From Asparagopsis taxiformis (Eukaryota > Rhodophyta > Florideophyceae > Bonnemaisoniales > Bonnemaisoniaceae), in assembly GCA_030407315.1 (NCBI GenBank), contig JALQPE010000106.1, positions 56,264 through 120,263 on the forward strand: DNA of 64,000 bases. The letters run 5' to 3'. The position numbers and the translations under genes were made by a program. The notes under the pieces were generated by a model. That model was not told the DNA's origin, made no database searches, and was given only the letters and a program-made list of their open reading frames with translations. Positions 23,325 through 33,831 of this stretch are shown here, piece after piece. The first letter of the stretch is position 1. Every line of letters starts with the position of its first letter.

Positions 23325-23338
23325 GGTTATGGGCCCAG
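23325..23338 (+). promoter_or_regulatory. Primer-binding site, half initiator tRNA-Met type
   Basis: GGTTATGGGCCCAG abuts the 5' LTR. It is the reverse complement of the anticodon arm of eukaryotic initiator tRNA-Met (CTGGGCCCATAACC), not of the tRNA 3' end. Drosophila copia uses this same internal site with a cleaved 5' half of the initiator tRNA, so the same priming mode is inferred here. Confidence 0.85.
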
Positions 23339-23484
23339 TGGCAACGACCACTACATCCAACTTGACTTCCGAAACAAGACACCACTGAAGCATTGTTCGG
23401 AGGTACTATCAGAAGAGCAGTCTCGATCACTGTTGTGCACACAAGGCACACCGAATAATCTACGCAATCGTCTACAGAACAAAA

Positions 23485-26400
23485 ATGACAAAAGACGATG
23501 ATGAAAGAATACAACGATTTCAAGGACGCACCACGGACGACTACAATCTATGGCGTCTACGTGCAGAAATTGCACTGAAAGGGAAAGGCTATTGGGGGAA
23601 ACTCAATAAGGATGAATGCCCCGATGACATCAAAGACAAAGCCACTGCACTGCTAACTGCGTCACTCGGAGATGCACCCTTTAGAGTGTGCAGTGCAAAA
23701 TATAATGATCCAATGGCAATGCTCAGCCTATTGGACAAGAGATATGCTTCAGACCGTGCAGCTACACGCATATCTACATTGACAACAGTATACTCCAAGC
23801 GGTTCTCATCAAATGACAATATGACAACATATATTGATGAATTTGAATCTCTATTCTCACAGCTCGACCGAATGGGAAGCGACGTATCCATTCCAGATAC
23901 TCACAAAGGACCTCTTCTCCTGGCCAGCATGGGGCAACAGTCCCCCCTAGAGCCAACTGTAGCCGCTCTGCGACTCAAGGAGGTAGACGAACTTACATGG
24001 GACGCAGTTACTGCGGATCTAATACAAGAATGGAAGCGAATCAAGGAGTCTAGTAGCTGTTCCAAACGAGAAAAGCACGACAGACACAAAACAGAGCAAC
24101 TGAAATTCCGCTCACTGCGTGCATCACACTCCATGAAAAGTGCCCGATGTTCCTTCTGCTCGAAAACAGGACACACGTCAGTTACCTGTTACTACAATCC
24201 AGAATCTGCCAAATGCAGAATATCTCCGGATGCAATCAGGAACATAAAAGGACTCAATGTGACTGACTCGGTGAAAGAAAAGAGCTCCGACAAACAGAAA
24301 AGGCACAGAATCACTTTTGGAGGCACTGCAGTGATAGAAAACAAATTCACTGCGGCGACATCATCAAAGAAAGACACTGTACAAAATCACTCTACACAAA
24401 TCCTTGACAGTGGAGCTTCTATTACATTGTTCAGGGACCGATACGAAGTGCATGATGACTCATACAAGCGAGGATCACAGAACACTGTAACATTAGCAGT
24501 TGGAAACAGAGAGTCACACTGTATCGGGGAAGGAACGATACATTGTGGAAGAATTACATTGCCAAACGCTCAACATGTCCATGGGCTTAATAACACATTG
24601 ATATCAGTTGGTCAGTTATGCGACCAGGGGAACATCGTGATATTCACTTCTAAAGAGGCAATTGTACTCAACAGACGAAACTTCACTGTCTACGAGTCCG
24701 ATATTATTTCCATTGCAAGTCGAGACAAGAATAACGGCTTGTACACTATGCTGTCGGCGGATGACAGACAAGCATATGCAAATTCTGTCATCACAAGGAA
24801 AGGCAGCTTGTCATTATGGCACCGACGATTAGTTCATACAAATGAACGCATTTTGAGACAACTGTCGATACATGCCAATGGAGTTCCTGAAATGCGCGGA
24901 GAACTCGATGTCTGCCATCCATGTAGACTTGGGAGAGCAACCAAAAAGGCCTTCAAGTCACAATTTAAAAGTGCAAATCACGCAGGAGAGATTGTGCATT
25001 CAGATCTAGTAGGGCCACTCCCGAAGAGTCACTGCGGACGAAAGTATTTTGTCACATTTACTGATCAATTCACAAGGTACACCCATGTAATTGCATTGAA
25101 CAGCAAGGGTGAAACTGCAGATGCTTTCAGAATGTATTCCAAAAGCTCACACGTTCTCAAGTACTTCCCAAACGGGATCGAAAGGCTGCATACGGATGGA
25201 GGCACGGAGTATAGCTGCATTGAATCTACCGAACATACAACGACAACACCGCATACGCCACAACATAATCCATTTTCCGAGCGCATCAATCGAACCCTTC
25301 TGGATCCTACCAGAATAATATTGGAGGAGTCTGGCATGGATGCGAATTGCTGGGAATGGGCACTCGATCACGTCGTATATGTCAAAAATCGCCTTCCACA
25401 CTCATTTATCGGCTGTTCCCCATTTGAAAAACTAACCAATAGTGCACCAGAGCTCCATCACCTCCGTGTATTTGGATGTTCTGCATTCGTGTATAATCAC
25501 GAACCAAAATCCAAACTTCACTCGACAGCTGAACCAGCAGTACTGCTTGGATGTGACGACAACGGTGTCTACACTGTGCAATTGTTGAAATCTGGAAAGA
25601 TTGTCAACTCGGTGCATGTCACTTTTGATGAAATGACGTTTCCGGGACTCGAAAATATAGAATCAAGTGAAGATGAAGGTGACACAGGCTCATATTCCTC
25701 CCCATCGGATACAGATAATGGCAATGAACAGTTCTTTTCTGCTCCATTTGACATTGATACTTCTTCAGAGGAAGGGAATGACGTGATGTCAGACCAAAAT
25801 ATCATAATTGACGTCGTGGATGACGCAGCTACAACTGCACGCCCCACACGAACACGCCGAGCCCCGAAGAGGCTAGCATACTCGGTAAATCAATACGATG
25901 ATGACGGTTGCAATTCTCTGATTACAACTCCTATCACAACTTCAGATACTCCTTCGGTGCTGGAGGCAATGCGAGCTACCAAAAATGAGGTATCATTATG
26001 GATGGAAGCCATACAATTCGAATTGAATAATCTAGAAAGAGCTGGAACATGGATTCCGATTGGTCCAAAACAAGAATGCCATGTTCCGGACAATCAAATC
26101 CTCCCGACACACGTAATACTCAAAATTAAGCGAAATCAAGAAGGAGTTGCGGCCCGATTCAAGGCGAGAATAGTGGCAGGAGGTCATCTGCAAGTCTATG
26201 GAAGAGATTATGACTCTGTTTATGCTCCAGTGGCCGATTTCAACATCGTACGACTAGTTCTCATACTTTCTTTGAAGAACAACTGGCATACAAGACATAT
26301 TGATGTCACCGCTGCCTTTTTGAATGGTGACATGGATCGGGAAGCCTTCGTGAAGCACCCCTATAATTTGCCAAAGAAACTACGACTTGACATGATATAT

Positions 26401-27543
26401 AGACTCAAGAAGGCACTATATGGGTTGAAACAGGCTCCTTTACAATGGTTTCGCAAACTACGTGACGTACTAGTCCATTCAATGTCATATGAGCAGCTAT
26501 TTTGTGATGGCTCCATTTTCAAGGGTGAAACTACGAGTGGAGGAGTACCGGTGCAAATATTGATACTCGTATACGTTGACGACATTCTCTTTGTCTGCGC
26601 AGATAATGATTCCTTGAATGAAGCAGTATCACAGTTTTTGAAAGAGTTCAAAGGCACTGACGAAGGAAATCTAAGCTGGTACTTGGGTGTGAATGTTATT
26701 CAAGAGGTTGACCAATGTTTTCTGTCACAGACATCATATATTGAGCAAATGTTGCGTCACTATAATTTGGAGGAAGTAACGAAGTATACCACACCAATGG
26801 TAAGCAATTTTTACGATGAATTGCAACATAATGTGGAACAGGAAATTCTCCAAGATGAGAAGTACCGGAACATGATTGGTTCCTTACTATACCTTGCCAA
26901 TAGAACAAGGCCAGACATATCTGCATGTGTCGGCATCTTAGCCCAGTACGTGCAGAATCCAACCAAATACCTCATGAAGGCAGTCACACGCGTTTTTGGG
27001 TACCTGCGTGCTACAGTCTCATACGGTCTATTGCTTCGAAAGACACAATCCCCCATGCAGAATGTATCATTTCATTCAGATGCAGATTTTGCTGGTGACA
27101 AACTGTCACGAAAATCCAGAACTGGATGGATTGGACACATCAATGGATCTGCGTTCGCCTGGTCCAGCACAAAACAAGACAATGTGTCTATCTCTACGGC
27201 AGAGTCAGAGCTAATTGCAATGTCAGAATGTGCACGTCAAATCAGACAATTTCGCCTCTTTCTTAGTGAAATTGGTTTGCTTTCAATGGATAGTGCTACT
27301 ATACTGTGCACTGATAACACTGCTGCAAAATGCTGGGCAGAAAGCTCGAAAGGGCTCCGCAAGACAAAGCATATAGATGTGCGGCACCAATTTGTTCGAG
27401 AGTGTGTGATCGCTAGAGAAATACAATTGAAACAGGTTGGAAGCAATGAGAACCTGGCAGACGGTTTTACTAAACCGTTGGATAGGAACCTTTTTGAGAA
27501 ATGGAGAGAGTCAATAGGTATTGGTTTGCCAAGTGACAGTTGA
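23485..27543 (+). CDS. Copia-1 Gag-Pol polyprotein
   Basis: A single frame of 1352 codons from an ATG. The order of parts is that of Ty1/copia. Gag comes first, with a CCHC zinc knuckle CSFCSKTGHTSVTC at about 222-235. An aspartic protease follows (LDSGAS at about 307-312). Next come the pre-integrase zinc region (WHRRLVH and CHPCRLGRA) and an integrase core whose D, D and E lie in HSDLVG (about 502), HTDGGTEY and NPFSERIN. Reverse transcriptase carries YVDD at about 1029-1032 and YGLKQAPLQWF. RNase H follows (HSDADFAG about 1197, TAESELIAM, TDNTAAK), and the protein ends with the usual DGFTKPLDRNLF block. No frameshift separates gag from pol. It encodes all the enzymes needed for copying and insertion. 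Confidence 0.97.
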   Translation: MTKDDDERIQRFQGRTTDDYNLWRLRAEIALKGKGYWGKLNKDECPDDIKDKATALLTASLGDAPFRVCSAKYNDPMAMLSLLDKRYASDRAATRISTLTTVYSKRFSSNDNMTTYIDEFESLFSQLDRMGSDVSIPDTHKGPLLLASMGQQSPLEPTVAALRLKEVDELTWDAVTADLIQEWKRIKESSSCSKREKHDRHKTEQLKFRSLRASHSMKSARCSFCSKTGHTSVTCYYNPESAKCRISPDAIRNIKGLNVTDSVKEKSSDKQKRHRITFGGTAVIENKFTAATSSKKDTVQNHSTQILDSGASITLFRDRYEVHDDSYKRGSQNTVTLAVGNRESHCIGEGTIHCGRITLPNAQHVHGLNNTLISVGQLCDQGNIVIFTSKEAIVLNRRNFTVYESDIISIASRDKNNGLYTMLSADDRQAYANSVITRKGSLSLWHRRLVHTNERILRQLSIHANGVPEMRGELDVCHPCRLGRATKKAFKSQFKSANHAGEIVHSDLVGPLPKSHCGRKYFVTFTDQFTRYTHVIALNSKGETADAFRMYSKSSHVLKYFPNGIERLHTDGGTEYSCIESTEHTTTTPHTPQHNPFSERINRTLLDPTRIILEESGMDANCWEWALDHVVYVKNRLPHSFIGCSPFEKLTNSAPELHHLRVFGCSAFVYNHEPKSKLHSTAEPAVLLGCDDNGVYTVQLLKSGKIVNSVHVTFDEMTFPGLENIESSEDEGDTGSYSSPSDTDNGNEQFFSAPFDIDTSSEEGNDVMSDQNIIIDVVDDAATTARPTRTRRAPKRLAYSVNQYDDDGCNSLITTPITTSDTPSVLEAMRATKNEVSLWMEAIQFELNNLERAGTWIPIGPKQECHVPDNQILPTHVILKIKRNQEGVAARFKARIVAGGHLQVYGRDYDSVYAPVADFNIVRLVLILSLKNNWHTRHIDVTAAFLNGDMDREAFVKHPYNLPKKLRLDMIYRLKKALYGLKQAPLQWFRKLRDVLVHSMSYEQLFCDGSIFKGETTSGGVPVQILILVYVDDILFVCADNDSLNEAVSQFLKEFKGTDEGNLSWYLGVNVIQEVDQCFLSQTSYIEQMLRHYNLEEVTKYTTPMVSNFYDELQHNVEQEILQDEKYRNMIGSLLYLANRTRPDISACVGILAQYVQNPTKYLMKAVTRVFGYLRATVSYGLLLRKTQSPMQNVSFHSDADFAGDKLSRKSRTGWIGHINGSAFAWSSTKQDNVSISTAESELIAMSECARQIRQFRLFLSEIGLLSMDSATILCTDNTAAKCWAESSKGLRKTKHIDVRHQFVRECVIAREIQLKQVGSNENLADGFTKPLDRNLFEKWRESIGIGLPSDS

Positions 27544-27552
27544 TCACTAACT

Positions 27553-27564
27553 AACCAGGAGGAG
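27553..27564 (+). promoter_or_regulatory. Polypurine tract of Copia-1
   Basis: The purine-rich AACCAGGAGGAG lies directly before the 3' LTR, the expected site for plus-strand DNA priming. Confidence 0.75.
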
Positions 27565-27831
27565 TGTTGGATATAATACTAGCTACAAGCAGGATTTCAA
27601 GCTTGATGATTAGACTGCGGCTTGCAGAACATTATCTTGCCAAAATTGGCTTGTAATTCTGCAACTGGTGGTTGACACAGCATCGTAACGGATGGCTCTG
27701 TATTTGTGGCTCCTAATGTGCCTGTGCTATCACCGCCATTCCTTGTGATTAGCACAGAAACCATGACTACAAATAGATGAATAGATATCCTCAGTAGAGA
27801 GAAAAGAGCATCGAGAAATAAAGATTCATCA
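27565..27831 (+). repeat. 3' LTR of Copia-1
   Basis: A 267-bp copy of the 5' LTR, in the same orientation, with no difference noticed on reading. Equal length and sequence mean little time has passed since insertion. Confidence 0.95.
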
Positions 27832-27836
27832 GAAAC

Positions 27837-28398
27837 GGTGTATTTTAAAGATACGCACCCAAACTTTACATCGTCATCCTCACAATCACATCCGTCAGCT
27901 TTATGACCTGACTTTTTGTTCTTCTCCACTCTTCGAATCAATGTTACCCATTCCCTTCATCTTCGTAAATTTCGTTCACAGCAAGGACAGCGCATTTTCC
28001 TCATCTCATAGTTTATCTGGAGGACCCTTCGTCTGACGGAGGCATGCATGCCAGCAAGATTGATACCGGAATGATTACTTTAACTTACTCCAGCAAATGG
28101 TTCCAACAATCGTCATGGGCCTCTTCTTTCCATGACATAAGATCAGTAGCACTGTAACTGCTTCTACGTTTTCCTCCATTAGAATACAACACGTCCAGTT
28201 CCGCGGACTCCTGCGGCTGGATAGCGTCCACACCGTATGCATCATTCGGATTGTATGGAATATGAACTGATGAGCCCCTTGTCATGGATGCTTAAATTTG
28301 ACTCGCTGTGAGTCTTAACCAAACTTTTTAGAGCAACAATGTACCACATTTCAAAGGTGAGCCAATACTCGAACCTCTCTCTACCCCATCTTTCTCTC
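27837..28398. other. Intergenic region with a possible 66-aa minus-strand frame
   Basis: The only candidate is a 66-codon minus-strand frame, 28285-28085, with an ATG start and a polar, evenly composed product without a domain. It could be a small gene or an exon but has no independent support. Confidence 0.35.
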
Positions 28399-28408
28399 TA
28401 TATATAAA
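28399..28408 (+). promoter_or_regulatory. TATA box of small-protein gene copy 1
   Basis: TATATATAAA lies 118 bases upstream of the ATG at 28517. The same box at the same distance precedes copy 2, and a similar TATATATATA precedes copy 3. Confidence 0.7.
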
Positions 28409-28516
28409 CCACTCATTCGACTTTCATCTCTCCATTTCCAAATCACGCACACAAACACATCGCACCCGCCTTCACATCTTACTACATTCCTCAACCACTC
28501 ATCCAAAACAATCGAA

Positions 28517-28642
28517 ATGAACTCAATGACTACCTCGTTCTCATCCTTCCAATCTGTTTCTTCATCAACATTCATGGAGAGTTTGATCGACTGTCGTCGC
28601 TCAAAAGACAAGAATACATCGAACGCTACGCAAGCTGCTTAA
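28517..28642 (+). CDS. Small Ser/Thr-rich protein, family copy 1 (41 aa)
   Basis: A 41-codon frame starting ATCGAAATGAA. The product is rich in Ser and Thr and ends in a charged tail with RRSKDKNTSNATQAA. Three things support coding. Copy 2 at 30670 encodes the same protein although their last seven codons differ at four third positions. Copy 3 at 32128 keeps the tail pattern RSKD-K/R-NTS-N/D-A-T/A-QAA. All three lie about 118-126 bases behind a TATA box. There is no signal peptide or membrane segment. I do not recognise the family and assign no function. It lies on the Copia-1 side of the cluster. Confidence 0.65.
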   Translation: MNSMTTSFSSFQSVSSSTFMESLIDCRRSKDKNTSNATQAA

Positions 28643-30487
28643 TTTTTCCTCTGGACGGCTAACTGGATCTAACTTGGATGATCATCTGGACGGAGTTGAG
28701 AGCCATTTTCCGGCTAAAAGGTTCAACTTTCGGGATACCATCTTGTCGATGGAAGTATCTTTCTGCTTTTGCCCTTTTACTAATAGTTTAACGAGTAAAA
28801 CTTAGCATTCTTTAATTTTTCTTGTTCATGCTGATATCCTGTGGTATAGAAATCCAAACATTTCATGGCTTCATACGGTATTGCAAAAGATCATCTTTGC
28901 ACATGGAAACATAACTTCATTCCTCATTCGTCCCTAGCTAGATTTCCATTCTTCCCTCTGCTCAACACTTGCACAAATTTCTAGTTTTACACGTCTTTAT
29001 TTCAGTTCCGATTGTGATGAGCGGTTATTCCTCATCAATGCTCTCCACTCGAACTTTCAATCAGGTTTGTCCCTTTCTTTTTATTTTTGAACTGATTGAC
29101 AGTGCCTACATGCTGCACTAGAAGTAGGCTTCTGTGCCAAGAGTGATTAGAAAAGCTGATATAGAATTCGTTGTAGCGGAAACGCTCTCGAAGAATTTCT
29201 GGGGACATCGCTTTCATCCCATTGCGAAGTCTCATCATCTTCTGTAACATGAGTGTCCACGGATTCTGTGTGCATGCAAGCGTTTCTTTATTTTGTGCAA
29301 TGCTCCATCATAGAGAGCTAAAATGTATCTCAAGCTAACAATTTCAAACGCAAATACTATGGATCATGATGCTCCAAGCTTTGCTGTATCATTGCTGTTT
29401 CATGGCTGGAAGGGTCGTTTTGGGAGCACTTGCTAGTTTTGGCGATAGATACCCACTCAGATTCCAGTCGTCGAGGAAAAGATTAGAATATTGGCTCGGT
29501 TTCCCAATGTCGCCAGGCTACGAATAAGGTGAGTGTTGGCCACAGGTATAGTTGGCTATTAGTCAGCCCATAATCATATTTTCTTGACAATCTGATTTGA
29601 GATACGCATGTCTGTCGTAAGGGAGAAATTGCTCTGCAGGTGGAGACGGAGGATGCAACGCATAAAATGAGTGTGCGTGAGTCACGCTGTGCTCTCTGCC
29701 TCTTACGTAATGCGCTTCTGTCAAGAGTACTCAAAAATTACAATATTTCTTATTACTGCAGGATACACCAGGTATGAGACAAGTGTAAATCTATGGACCA
29801 CAATGTGTGACAAGTGGACCAATAGAAAGTGCTCCGCACATATAGGGCTCTGATACGGACGATTTATGCACTGTCATTGATGACATCAGCACTTCCAGTT
29901 TGTTGCTTTCTTCTCCCCTAAAGTTTCCTGGCACAGTTGCAACACCAATCATTTCCATTCTGGACATAAATTTTCTACTGGTTCCCTCTGCACCATGATA
30001 GCCAATACGCGCCTCGACCTGTTTCATGCAAGCCACCAGTAGCCAAGTTACATTTTGCACTACCCTATGTCTTGAAGAAAACAAAATTAGACAACTTGAC
30101 CATTCACCTTCTTTGATTATGTTTCATTGCTCATACTGTGTTTAGCAGAGCAGCGCATTGCTTCTTCGACTCTGAGCCTCCTCCAACTGAAACATCCAAT
30201 GCGCGTAAGCCAGCTCGAAAGAAGTAATTTTTTCCACTCTATATATACTCCGACTATGAGCGCAGCCTCTTCTTGGACATAATATAGGTGTTTCTGCTCG
30301 ACATAGGGAAAAGTGCCCGAGACCACCTCGACATGAAGGATTCCCCGGGCAACTTGACCAACATTCCACATTTTCGAATCATGTACATTTCATCACCTTG
30401 GGAAGTCCGAAACCTGCGACGCGTTGTTCCCCTATGGCTAGTAGTGAACCTGTGCGTTGCTGGGAAGGTACACGTATTGTAAAATGC
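28643..30487. other. Spacer between small-protein copies 1 and 2
   Basis: No supported gene. Short minus-strand frames (29035-29250, 29791-30084, 30117-30371) show no domains. The sequence just after the stop of copy 1 bears no likeness to that after copy 2, so duplication ended at the coding region. Confidence 0.45.
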
Positions 30488-30669
30488 AACAATGTACCAC
30501 ATTTCAAAGGTGAGCCAATACTTGTACCTCTCTCTACCCCATCTTTCTCTCTATATATAAACCACTCATTCGACTTTCATCTCTCCATTTCCAAATCACG
30601 CACACAAACACATCGCACCCGCCTTCACATCTTACTACATTCCTCAACCACTCATCCAAAACAATCGAA
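30488..30669 (+). repeat. Duplicated upstream block of the small-protein gene
   Basis: The 180 bases before copy 2 (from ACAATGTACCACATTTC, including the TATA box at 30552-30561) are nearly identical to 28336-28516 before copy 1. Promoter, leader and coding part were therefore duplicated together. Confidence 0.85.
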
Positions 30670-30795
30670 ATGAACTCAATGACTACCTCGTTCTCATCCT
30701 TCCAATCTGTTTCTTCATCAACATTCATGGAGAGTTTGATCGACTGTCGTCGCTCAAAAGACAAGAATACATCGAATGCAACACAAGCTGCCTAA
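30670..30795 (+). CDS. Small Ser/Thr-rich protein, family copy 2 (41 aa)
   Basis: The predicted product is identical to copy 1. The DNA is nearly identical through the leader and most of the frame. Over the last seven codons it differs only at synonymous third positions (AAC/AAT, GCT/GCA, ACG/ACA, GCT/GCC), and after the stop it diverges completely. That pattern is hard to explain except by selection on the protein. Unknown function; no secretion signal. Confidence 0.65.
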   Translation: MNSMTTSFSSFQSVSSSTFMESLIDCRRSKDKNTSNATQAA

Positions 30796-32001
30796 CTTTC
30801 TACTTTCAGAACTAACCGTACTAACTACGGCTTTTCCGGAAAATGACCCAAAACTTGGTAGCTGGCCGTTGTCACAAACGTGTTGAACAAGATCATGACA
30901 TTCCGGCCGGGACCCTAGCATCTAACACAATTATCTGTTCTCTTTCTCCTTGACTGATAGTATAACTTGTAAAACATAAACTTTCTGTATTGATTACTCT
31001 TTGACTTTGTCCACTCTTCTAGATCTATTAGTTGATTTCGACGATTATCCCGCTCTGGAAAATTTGTACTTGTAGATGCCGGTCACATTGATACAAAGGA
31101 CCTGAAAAGTGACTACCAATTCGCAATGATATGCCTGTTGCACACATAGGAGGATGAATATGCTGCCACAAAGAAAGCGACTTGTCGCCTCGAGTTCACT
31201 GTGATTCAATGTGATGCAGTATTCCTTCAAGAAAGTACATTGTCCATTCGAATGGGATGGCCACGTGTCAACGGATGTCTGCGAAGTACCCGATGATGAC
31301 ACGAAAAAATTTTCAAAGCAATACCATGTAAACCAATAGATATCCGCATGCCAAAGCCCCCCTGACTCCTGCGAGGTTTTCCATTTTGATCCTTAGCTGC
31401 CCGTCAACACCTAGACATGACATCAGCAGTGCGTTTGGTCCTCCAACAGACGTTGGAATCGAACGAACCGTACGAAAATCGGTCCAACCACCGTGCTCCA
31501 GCGAGGAGAAACGAGATGTGCGCAGCGAATCTATATGGAATGAGAGTATAGGGTGGATTCGGATTTTGAATTGTGATTCCACCAGCATCATCATCGCGCT
31601 GTACCGCTTCGTAACGAGACTTGCAGTTTGTCAACAACATAAACTTATTGGAAATGTTTCCATCATACTGCATGGCGATCTCATGTACATCATCAGCATT
31701 TCCAGCGGGAAGTGTGGACATCACATGGTCCTCCTCCGTGACGTGAGAAAATTCCATAGAAACTGTTACTCATTACGACATCGCACTTCTCCTCGTATGT
31801 TTCTGTTGACGCTCTCCTTTGATTGCGCAATGTTGCGTTTTGACACGCGCAGAATAAGAGCACTACGAACTTGCATGGGTGGCCATAGCGCAAAGGGATC
31901 TAGATGGTTGTAAGTAGAAGCACATCTAACGTTTGCATGTTCATACGGTGAGCTCAACCGCCATGTCGATCGGCTCCAAATTGAAATATCCACTCCACAT
32001 G
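30796..32001. other. Spacer between small-protein copies 2 and 3
   Basis: The minus-strand frame 31757-31404 (117 codons) shows no domain, and plus-strand frames overlap it. A gene here cannot be excluded, but nothing beyond length supports one. Confidence 0.4.
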
Positions 32002-32011
32002 TATATATATA
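32002..32011 (+). promoter_or_regulatory. TATA box of small-protein gene copy 3
   Basis: TATATATATA lies 126 bases upstream of the ATG at 32128, close to the 118-base spacing of copies 1 and 2. Confidence 0.6.
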
Positions 32012-32127
32012 GATGCGGCTGTTTTGTGTTTCGCTCTTTTCGATATAGCACACACATACCACCAACTTGAATCGGAAACATCGTCGGAACAGTTTGCAAC
32101 CATCCGTCTACAGATTCACTCATCGAA

Positions 32128-32265
32128 ATGAATTCATTTGCAGTTACTAGCTATGCTTCATTATTTTGCTACAGGCCTGGATCTTCATCCACTTTCATCA
32201 ACTCCTCTGTCGACTTTGGTCGATCAAAGGACCGAAACACGTCTGACGCCGCCCAAGCGGCCTAA
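32128..32265 (+). CDS. Small Ser/Thr-rich protein, divergent family copy 3 (45 aa)
   Basis: The start context CATCGAAATGAA matches copies 1 and 2. The product begins MNS like them, has an SSSTF block in the middle, and ends GRSKDRNTSDAAQAA. The N-terminal half has diverged and the C-terminal 15 residues are conserved, so the tail is the likely functional part. The leader resembles the other copies only in having a TATA box at similar distance. Function unknown. Confidence 0.6.
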   Translation: MNSFAVTSYASLFCYRPGSSSTFINSSVDFGRSKDRNTSDAAQAA

Positions 32266-32444
32266 CTGACGACTGCAGAAAAATGGCTAACTGGAGGCAC
32301 TGACTGTACAGTAATATGCTTCCTTGCACAGTACTGACATTAACTATTGACTTTTCTAAAATTAGTAAACGAGGGATATTCTGGCTGGCATCCAATCAGT
32401 TCAATACAAGTGTCTCAATTTCAAAATTTCTCTTCTGTGGAAAC

Positions 32445-33789
32445 TGTCAGGGCGCTAACTCATCGCACGCAATAACTGCACCTTATACCAGAGACCATTA
32501 CACTGACAACACGTCAGATCCATCAAACAGTAGTATTTAAGATAGAACAAGTGCCCTATACGCGCTGGCGCGCGCTTCGCGCGCGAATCTGATGCACCGA
32601 AGTTCTGTTTGCCAAAGCAGGCAGGTCTTAGCTAGCAATCCACCAGTAGATTCCCATTCCTAAATATCCATACACCCTAACATACTATGGTAGTGTAGCA
32701 TGTCCTCATAAGTACCGTATTCGCTACTCTACCTAAGCTTGGATACACTTTTACAGGACTAAAATATAGTGTCGCAATGGCAGACAGGGCACCTTGTGCA
32801 TACACTATTATCCATCTACTTCACTATACACTACTGAAATGGCCATGTGCAGCGATTGCTCGGCAAGTTGCACTGCACATGGCGAAGTAGAACTTAGCGT
32901 GCCATGTGTGCAACGTGTGGTCATATGAGCCAGTAGGGATAGAGTATTTCGTAAAGTAGCGTACTGTACTGTGCCAAGTGGGCGAGTAGATTATGAGATT
33001 CGCTGCTGCTGAATTTTTTTATTGGGTAGTTGGGGGTTGAATTTTGGATGTAACTATGAAGAAAAACGGGTCTATTGGCTAGGAAAGACTTTCAGCGACC
33101 ATGAAATAGAGTAGAAATTTAATAGTGATTCTAGGTAAATCGTTACTATAAGGAGAACAAGAGCTAAGGGCGGGCTTCGCGCGCGTCTGGAGTGCGGTGG
33201 GGTCGGGGGATGCGGTGGGCGAGGGGATCGCGGAGGGTGGTGGGAGCGAGGAGCGGTGGCGGGGTGCGCTGGCGCGCGCGGAGCAGCGCAGGGTTGCTGG
33301 TGGATGCAGCGAGTATGGGACAGCGTGTCGCATGGGGTGGGGTAGCGTGGCTGTGGCCACTGATACAGTATGGCGAAATTGGTAGCAATTTACGATGACA
33401 CTGAGTGTCGTTGATAGTGGTATGGCCAGAGCGTACACTGTGATAGTGTATGGTGTAGTGTAGGTGGATGGGGGAGTGTATGGGTGACAGTGTGATGACG
33501 CAACCAGTAAACGTACAGTTTTGTGGCGTGCAGCCTACAGTGATATGGCAAGTGGACGAACAGATGTCGAGGTTTGCTGCTGCTGCTGCTGGTGAATTTT
33601 TGTATTGGCGCATAGAGGGTGAAATGGAATAAATGGAGCAGATATGGTGTGATAATACAGTAGTGGGTGGTACAGTAGAATGTAGAAATTTAGTTGAAAG
33701 TGAAGGGGAAACAGACCAAATCATTACTATAATGAGAATACCGTGATCTCAATAAACGGCCGACGGCAAGGAAGAATCTCCTTCTAACA
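32445..33789 (+). repeat. 5' LTR of Copia-2 (1345 bp) with internal tandem units
   Basis: Starts TGTCAGGGCGCTAACTCATCG and ends CTCCTTCTAACA. After the shared TAGTATTTAAGATAGAA it carries about 1.19 kb absent from the 3' LTR. That block is two diverged tandem units starting at about 32545 and 33155 (GAACAAG ... CTTCGCGCGCG), each ending in a tract with GCTGCTG, AATTTTT-T/G-TATTGG and TTACTATAA. The shared 3' part resumes at GAATACCGTGATCTC (33735). Confidence 0.85.
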
Positions 33790-33801
33790 GGTTATCGGCC
33801 C
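33790..33801 (+). promoter_or_regulatory. Primer-binding site of Copia-2
   Basis: GGTTATCGGCCC abuts the LTR and differs by one base from the half initiator tRNA-Met site of Copia-1, so it probably uses the same kind of primer. Confidence 0.7.
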
Positions 33802-33831
33802 TTCTTCGCTAACGCTGCGCAACTCCCCACG

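Larger units (their letters stand above)
23058..27831 (+). mobile_element. Copia-1, complete Ty1/copia LTR retrotransposon
   Basis: The 4,774-bp element has two 267-bp LTRs in which I find no difference by eye, a 5-bp target duplication, a primer-binding site, one Gag-Pol frame and a polypurine tract. All expected parts are present without a stop, which suggests a recent and possibly autonomous insertion. Its base composition is more AT-rich than the host genes to the left. Confidence 0.96.
23053..27836. other. Target site duplication GAAAC flanking Copia-1
   Basis: GAAAC at 23053-23057 immediately precedes the 5' LTR, and GAAAC at 27832-27836 immediately follows the 3' LTR. A 5-bp duplication is the norm for copia integrases. 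Confidence 0.9.

Noticed and set aside
31404..31913. Protein gene between small-protein copies 2 and 3
   Set aside because: Long frames occur on both strands at the same place, neither has a domain, promoter or paralogue that I could establish.
33079..33724. Frames of 119-186 codons within the 5' LTR of Copia-2
   Set aside because: They lie wholly inside diverged LTR tandem units, are low-complexity and have no counterpart in the 3' LTR.
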